A DNA stretch of 8,999 bases from Bacteroidales bacterium (GTDB taxonomy: Bacteria > Bacteroidota > Bacteroidia > Bacteroidales > VadinHA17): contig JADGPV010000041.1 of assembly GCA_017882245.1 (NCBI GenBank), positions 1-8,999 on the forward strand, written 5' to 3'. The position numbers and the translations under genes are program-made. The notes beneath the pieces are model-generated. The model saw only the letters and a program-made list of their open reading frames with translations, searched no databases and was not told the origin of the DNA. This document shows, piece by piece, positions 5,199 to 8,999 of this stretch (the first letter of the stretch is position 1; every line of letters starts with the position of its first letter).

Positions 5199-6869
5199 AT
5201 GAGCTCAGGAAAAAGAAAGAAGATCATAGTAATCTCTCTGGCCCTCGTTACGGCCGCACTGACATACGGTTTTTTTGCCGGCAGCCAGGAAAGCAAGGAT
5301 TTCAAACTAACCAAAAACCTTGACATTTATATCTCTCTGCTCAGGGAGCTGAACGCTTTTTATGTTGACGAGATTGACCCCGAAAAACTGGTTAGCACAA
5401 GTATAGCGAGCATGCTCCAAACCCTTGATCCGTATACAGTTTATTACCCGGAAGAGGAAACGGGTGACCTTGATTTCATGACCACCGGAAAGTATGGGGG
5501 CTTTGGCTCACTGATAAGAAAATCAGGCGATTATATTTTAGTGACAAATGTTTATAGGGGTTTCCCGGCTGATGTGAACGGAATAAAACCAGGTGATCTG
5601 ATGCTCAGCATAGACGGCATATCTCTTAAAGATGTTTCTTCTGACAAGGCCTCCGCCATGCTTAAAGGTGAGCCAGGAACTGAGGCTGAAATAGTTTTCA
5701 GACGCAATGGGGAGGAGTTCACAAAAAGGCTCAAAAGGGAGAAGATTTCAATTTCCGCTGTACCTTATTACGGCATGATCGATGATAACACCGGTTATAT
5801 CCGTTTTACAAATTTCACCCAGAACTGCATATCAGAAGTGAAAGATGCCCTTGTTGATCTTAAAGAGAAGCAGGGAGCCGAAGACCTTATCCTTGATCTT
5901 AGAAATAATCCCGGAGGCCTTGTAAATGAGGCCGTTGAAATAGTAAACCTGTTCATTAAACCCGGACAGGAAGTTGTCAGCACACGCGGCAGGGCAAAGC
6001 AGTACGATGCTGTTTTCCGCACAAACAAGAATCCGGTTGCGGCGGAAATGCCTCTGGTAGTACTGATAAACCGGTCATCTGCCTCAGCTTCGGAAATAGT
6101 GGACGGGGCATTGCAGGATCTTGACCGTGGCGTTATCGTCGGGGAAAGATCATATGGCAAAGGCCTGGTACAGGTGGCGAGGCCGCTGAGCTATAAGGCT
6201 GAGGTCAAGATCACTACCGCAAAGTATTACATACCGAGCGGCAGGTGCATACAGGCCGTGGATTTCTCTCATCCCAATGAAGACGGCAGCGTGGGCCATA
6301 TACCCGATTCTCTGATTAAAACTTTTAAGACAAGGAACGGACGGCTAGTGAAGGACGGCGGCGGAATAATACCAGATATTACAGTGCCGTCTGACATGCT
6401 CAACCGTTTTACGAGTGAACTGTACGTCCAGAATATGGTATTTGACTTTGCAACAAAATATTTCTGGTCTCATCCGGAGCCTTCAACTCTCGACAGCCTG
6501 AAAGTAACTGATAATGACCTCAATGATTTTTCCACTTTCCTTAAAGAAAGGAATTTCGGCTATAAGACCAACTCGGAGGCTGCCCTTGATAAACTTGTCT
6601 CTGTTGCAAAGGACGAACAGCTATATAACGATAACATTCCGGCCCTTGACAGCCTGAAAGCAGGACTAAGTCATAACCTGGAAAAAGACATGATGTCGCA
6701 GAAACGTGATGTAACCGAATTGATTGAATCAGACCTTGCGGGAAGATATTTCTACGATGCCGGGATGGTTAAATACTCCCTCAGACGTGATACGCAGGTG
6801 ATGGAGGCAGTCAAAATTGCAGAGGATAGGGCCCGGTACACGGCTTTGCTTCAGCCGCCCGTAAATTAA
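5199..6869 (+). CDS. S41-family C-terminal processing peptidase (CtpA/Prc-like) with PDZ domain
   Basis: A membrane-anchored or exported serine protease acting in the periplasm, with a Ser-Lys catalytic dyad. Numbering from the alternative GTG at 5184 (subtract 5 for the preferred ATG, 556 residues): basic K-R-K-K then a hydrophobic segment at 14-31 (signal anchor or signal peptide); an N-terminal helical domain with L-D-P-Y-T-V-Y-Y at 81-88; a PDZ domain about 100-185 with Y-G-G-F-G at 104-108 and G-I-K-P-G-D at 133-138; then the S41 core. The core has L-D-L-R-N-N-P-G-G at 237-245, S-A-S-A-S-E-I with nucleophile Ser301 inferred by spacing to E. coli Prc Ser430 (-Asp441-Lys455; here Asp312 and Lys326), and G-K-G-L-V-Q at 325-330. 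A roughly 155-residue C-terminal extension with N-F-G-Y-K and R-Y-F-Y is usual for Bacteroidota homologues. The substrate is unknown. It lies downstream of rnpA and probably has its own promoter. It converges with moaE, 16 bases apart. Confidence 0.94.
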   Translation: MSSGKRKKIIVISLALVTAALTYGFFAGSQESKDFKLTKNLDIYISLLRELNAFYVDEIDPEKLVSTSIASMLQTLDPYTVYYPEEETGDLDFMTTGKYGGFGSLIRKSGDYILVTNVYRGFPADVNGIKPGDLMLSIDGISLKDVSSDKASAMLKGEPGTEAEIVFRRNGEEFTKRLKREKISISAVPYYGMIDDNTGYIRFTNFTQNCISEVKDALVDLKEKQGAEDLILDLRNNPGGLVNEAVEIVNLFIKPGQEVVSTRGRAKQYDAVFRTNKNPVAAEMPLVVLINRSSASASEIVDGALQDLDRGVIVGERSYGKGLVQVARPLSYKAEVKITTAKYYIPSGRCIQAVDFSHPNEDGSVGHIPDSLIKTFKTRNGRLVKDGGGIIPDITVPSDMLNRFTSELYVQNMVFDFATKYFWSHPEPSTLDSLKVTDNDLNDFSTFLKERNFGYKTNSEAALDKLVSVAKDEQLYNDNIPALDSLKAGLSHNLEKDMMSQKRDVTELIESDLAGRYFYDAGMVKYSLRRDTQVMEAVKIAEDRARYTALLQPPVN

Positions 6870-6885
6870 GGTTCAAAAGATTATT

Positions 6886-7287
6886 CTAAAACAGTTCCCT
6901 TTTCCAGACTGGAAGATTCTCCTTTATCAATTCAAGAGTATGCCGGCATGCACTGATGGCATGATCACGGTGACCTGAAGTGACCATAATGAAGAGCGAG
7001 ACTTCTCCTGCTTTAACAACGCCTGTGGAATGAACAAAAACCACCTTCCTTACATCGCTGAAGGCTGATTTCACGGTACGGATAATCTCAGCAGCTACTT
7101 TCTCCGCCATTTCATTATAGGCGGAATATTCCAGTGCCGTGACCTTTTTCCCTTCAATTTCGTCATCGCGAACCTTGCCTGCAAATACCGATACCGCACC
7201 GGCGCCGGTATCGTCATTGCCAAGTGTCATCAATTCAGAAATAAGTACGGGGGTTATTGGTCCCGCGACCAGAAAACTGTCATTCAT
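6886..7287 (-). CDS. moaE: Molybdopterin synthase catalytic subunit (MoaE), short C-terminus
   Basis: Large subunit of molybdopterin synthase: it takes sulfur from thiocarboxylated MoaD and inserts the dithiolene into precursor Z (cPMP) to make molybdopterin in the cytosol. From the ATG at 7287 the protein is 133 residues. Visible motifs: V-F-A-G-K-V-R at 34-40, A-L-E-Y-S-A-Y-N-E-M-A at 51-61, G-H-R-D at 105-108, and L-I-K-E-N-L-P-V-W-K at 120-129. Lys122 and Lys129 keep the 7-residue spacing of E. coli Lys119 and Lys126. The usual H-R-x-G loop reads H-S-T-G (86-89), which I believe is common in this phylum. The protein stops at W-K-R-E-L-F, without the 10-25-residue tail common in homologues. 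An in-frame TTG at 7329 would overlap moaD by 32 bases; the ATG, 10 bases after the moaD stop, is preferred. GGGAGG at the end of moaD lies 14 bases upstream, rather far for a ribosome binding site. Confidence 0.9.
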   Translation of the reverse strand: MNDSFLVAGPITPVLISELMTLGNDDTGAGAVSVFAGKVRDDEIEGKKVTALEYSAYNEMAEKVAAEIIRTVKSAFSDVRKVVFVHSTGVVKAGEVSLFIMVTSGHRDHAISACRHTLELIKENLPVWKRELF

Positions 7288-7297
7288 CTTTGGATTA

Positions 7298-7534
7298 TTA
7301 ACCTCCCGCAAACGGAGGAAGAACTGCAATTACATCGTTTTCTTCAAGCTGCCCGTCTTTTTTCAGCATGGTGCCATTCAGCGCCAACCTGAAATTTACA
7401 GTGCGCATTCCCGGATGCCTTTCAAGTATTTGCAGGCGAAGGACCGCCGTGTCTTCCGCCATGAACTCCTCTTCAGCTGACCCGGTTATTTCCTGTGCAA
7501 CACCGAACCAGAGTACCCTGACAACATTTTTCAT
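7298..7534 (-). CDS. moaD: Molybdopterin synthase sulfur carrier subunit (MoaD)
   Basis: Ubiquitin-like sulfur carrier of 78 residues, a typical MoaD/ThiS length. The C-terminus is L-P-P-F-A-G-G, ending in the essential Gly-Gly that is adenylated and thiocarboxylated (by MoeB in the usual pathway) and then donates sulfur within the MoaD-MoaE complex. The N-terminal strand V-R-V-L-W-F-G-V-A-Q-E is the normal MoaD opening (MoaD rather than ThiS), and A-L-N-G-T (51-55) and E-N-D-V-I-A-V-L-P-P-F (65-75) are family landmarks. ThiS is less likely because moaE follows directly. The ATG at 7534 lies 2 bases after the polA stop, so moaD must be read from the polA message or a promoter inside polA. No moaA, moaC, moeA or moeB is present in the window. 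Confidence 0.94.
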   Translation of the reverse strand: MKNVVRVLWFGVAQEITGSAEEEFMAEDTAVLRLQILERHPGMRTVNFRLALNGTMLKKDGQLEENDVIAVLPPFAGG

Positions 7535-7536
7535 TT

Positions 7537-8999
7537 TTAATGAGCCTCCAGCCAGTTATTTCCGGTACCGGTATCAACCTCAAGAGGCACACGGAGAGAG
7601 GCTGCCCCTCTCATCTCCGATGTAGCTATTTTTCTCAGCTTTTCGACAGAAGAAACCTCAACCTCAAAGATAAGCTCGTCATGCACCTGTAGTATCATTT
7701 TTGCTTCAGGAAGTTCTTTTTCAAGCTTCATTGCAATTCTCACCATAGCTATTTTAATAATGTCGGCAGCGCTGCCCTGCAGTGGCGCATTGATGGCGTT
7801 CCGCTCAGCATTGCCTCTCACTACCTGGTTCCTTGAATGGATGTCAGGTACATAGCGGCGGCGACCGAACATGGTGGTCACATATCCCTGCTCCCTTGCC
7901 CTGCGGATGCTCTCATCCATGTAAGCCTTCACTCCGGGATAGGAACTGAAATAACCGTCAATGAGTTCTTTTGCCTCTTTTCGTCCTATGGTAAGCCTCT
8001 CTGAAAGTCCGAAGGCAGAGATACCGTATATAATACCAAAGTTGGCCGTCTTGGCCCGTGATCGCATCTCGCGTGTCACCTCACCTGCCGGAACATGGAA
8101 TATCTTGGCAGCGGTTGCTGCGTGGATATCCTGTCCGGAGAGAAAATCAGATATCATGCCTTTGTCGTTGCTGAGATGAGCTATCAGCCTGAGTTCTATC
8201 TGTGAATAGTCGGCACTGAGGAAGACTTTTCCTCTGGCGGGGATGAAGGCCTTGCGTATTTCACGCCCTTCTTCATCACGTACAGGGATGTTCTGAAGGT
8301 TCGGGTTTGTCGAGCTTAATCTGCCCGTGGAAGCCACTGCCTGGTTGTATGTAGTATGTATCCTGCCAGTCTTCCTGTCGATAAGCTCCGGAAGCGATTC
8401 AACATAGGTCGAAAGAAGCTTCTTCAGACCACGGTATTCAAGGACTTTCCCCACCAGAGGATGCTTTGATGTAAGACGCTGAAGAACCTCTTCATCGGTA
8501 CGGTACTGTTTAGTCTTTGTAAGACGGGCCTTATCGTCAAGATGCAGCCTGAGGAACAGAATGTCACCGAGCTGTTTGGGTGAGGAGATGTTAAACTCCT
8601 GTCCTGCAAGCGCATATATTTCTTTTTCCAGTTTTAATATATTCTCCCGCAGCGTGACAGCATAGTTTTTCAAAACATTCTCATCTATAAGCACCCCATC
8701 TCTCTCCATGCCGGCAAGCACCCTGATCAGCGGCATCTCAATATCAGAAGAAAGTTTTTCAAGTCCCTGCTTACGCAGCTCAGGTTCAAATTTTTCCTTC
8801 AGCTGCCACGTTATATCGGCATCCTCCACGGAATATTCCTTAACCCGTTCCTTTTCTACTTCCCTCATGGTCTTCTGCCGGGGTCCGCGTTCGCCTATAA
8901 GTTCTTCGATATGTATGGTATTGTAATCCAGGTATTTCAAGGCAAGCATATCCATATTGTGCCGCATATCAGGCTCAAGAAGGTAGTGTGCTAGCATGG
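7537..8999 (-). CDS. polA: DNA polymerase I, C-terminal part (end of 3'-5' exonuclease domain plus polymerase domain); 5' end outside the window
   Basis: About 486 residues of a protein that is normally about 900 or more; reading continues past the right edge. Positions below count from the first Met in the window, which is internal (homologues read D-T-M-L here). Residues 1-65 are the tail of the 3'-5' exonuclease domain, including exo motif III Y-S-V-E-D at 55-59, so proofreading may be active, although motifs I and II are not visible. Polymerase motif A is D-Y-S-Q-I-E-L-R at 263-270. Motif B (O-helix) has Arg312, Lys316, Phe320 and Tyr324 within S-R-A-K-T-A-N-F-G-I-I-Y-G; Phe320 corresponds to E. 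coli Phe762. Motif C is Q-V-H-D-E at 437-441. The C-terminus N-W-L-E-A-H is the normal family ending. The enzyme fills gaps in repair and removes Okazaki primers. moaD follows after 2 bases. Confidence 0.98.
   Translation of the reverse strand, partial: MLAHYLLEPDMRHNMDMLALKYLDYNTIHIEELIGERGPRQKTMREVEKERVKEYSVEDADITWQLKEKFEPELRKQGLEKLSSDIEMPLIRVLAGMERDGVLIDENVLKNYAVTLRENILKLEKEIYALAGQEFNISSPKQLGDILFLRLHLDDKARLTKTKQYRTDEEVLQRLTSKHPLVGKVLEYRGLKKLLSTYVESLPELIDRKTGRIHTTYNQAVASTGRLSSTNPNLQNIPVRDEEGREIRKAFIPARGKVFLSADYSQIELRLIAHLSNDKGMISDFLSGQDIHAATAAKIFHVPAGEVTREMRSRAKTANFGIIYGISAFGLSERLTIGRKEAKELIDGYFSSYPGVKAYMDESIRRAREQGYVTTMFGRRRYVPDIHSRNQVVRGNAERNAINAPLQGSAADIIKIAMVRIAMKLEKELPEAKMILQVHDELIFEVEVSSVEKLRKIATSEMRGAASLRVPLEVDTGTGNNWLEAH

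Noticed and set aside
6492..6660. A 13-base direct repeat GACAGCCTGAAAG at 6492-6504 and 6648-6660 inside the protease gene
   Set aside because: Both copies are in frame and encode D-S-L-K in the helical C-terminal extension usual for this family. The flanking sequence is not repeated, so coincidence or short helical similarity explains it.
6870..6885. Possible bidirectional terminator between the convergent protease and moaE genes
   Set aside because: Only 16 bases lie between the stops and no inverted repeat is visible across them.
7139..7625. Plus-strand open frames of 113 and 85 residues opposite moaD, moaE and the end of polA
   Set aside because: The minus strand encodes well-recognised MoaD, MoaE and PolA here; the plus-strand translations resemble no family I know.

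Overview
The window looks like ordinary chromosomal housekeeping DNA from a member of the Bacteroidota, probably Bacteroidales or a close relative. The evidence is a DUF4271 membrane protein followed directly by a Bacteroidota-type uroporphyrinogen-III synthase, a Bacteroidota-type DeoC and S41 protease, few clear Shine-Dalgarno sites, and a perfect TAnnTTTG (Bacteroidota -7) promoter element. Coding density is very high and no gap exceeds about 100 bases. I see no mobile element, CRISPR array, tRNA or rRNA.

Layout. At the left edge (1-186, minus) is the N-terminal end of an MntP-type manganese exporter. It is divergent from a plus-strand pair (249-2074): the D-aminoacyl-tRNA deacylase gene dtd, overlapping by four bases a 14-helix DHA2-type MFS exporter. 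After a 101-base gap with a weak promoter candidate comes a plus-strand run: deoC (deoxyribose-phosphate aldolase), the DUF4271 membrane protein and hemD. A hairpin terminator candidate follows at 4738-4774. Then come rnpA (RNase P protein) and an N-terminally anchored S41/C-terminal processing protease, whose own promoter appears to lie in the short gap after rnpA. A strand switch with only 16 bases between convergent stops leads to a minus-strand unit, transcribed polA (DNA polymerase I, 5' end outside the window), then moaD, then moaE, with gaps of 2 and 10 bases.

How the genes relate. MoaD and MoaE are the two subunits of molybdopterin synthase and must work together; their tight placement behind polA is the least expected arrangement. 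DUF4271 and hemD form a recurring pair in this phylum, and whether that HemD acts in tetrapyrrole synthesis or has another role is the most open biological question here. The remaining genes (tRNA proofreading, nucleoside catabolism, tRNA processing, periplasmic proteolysis, Mn and drug export) are functionally unrelated neighbours. I did not find a convincing new multi-gene system; the findings concern start sites, promoter structure, gene order and unusual protein termini.
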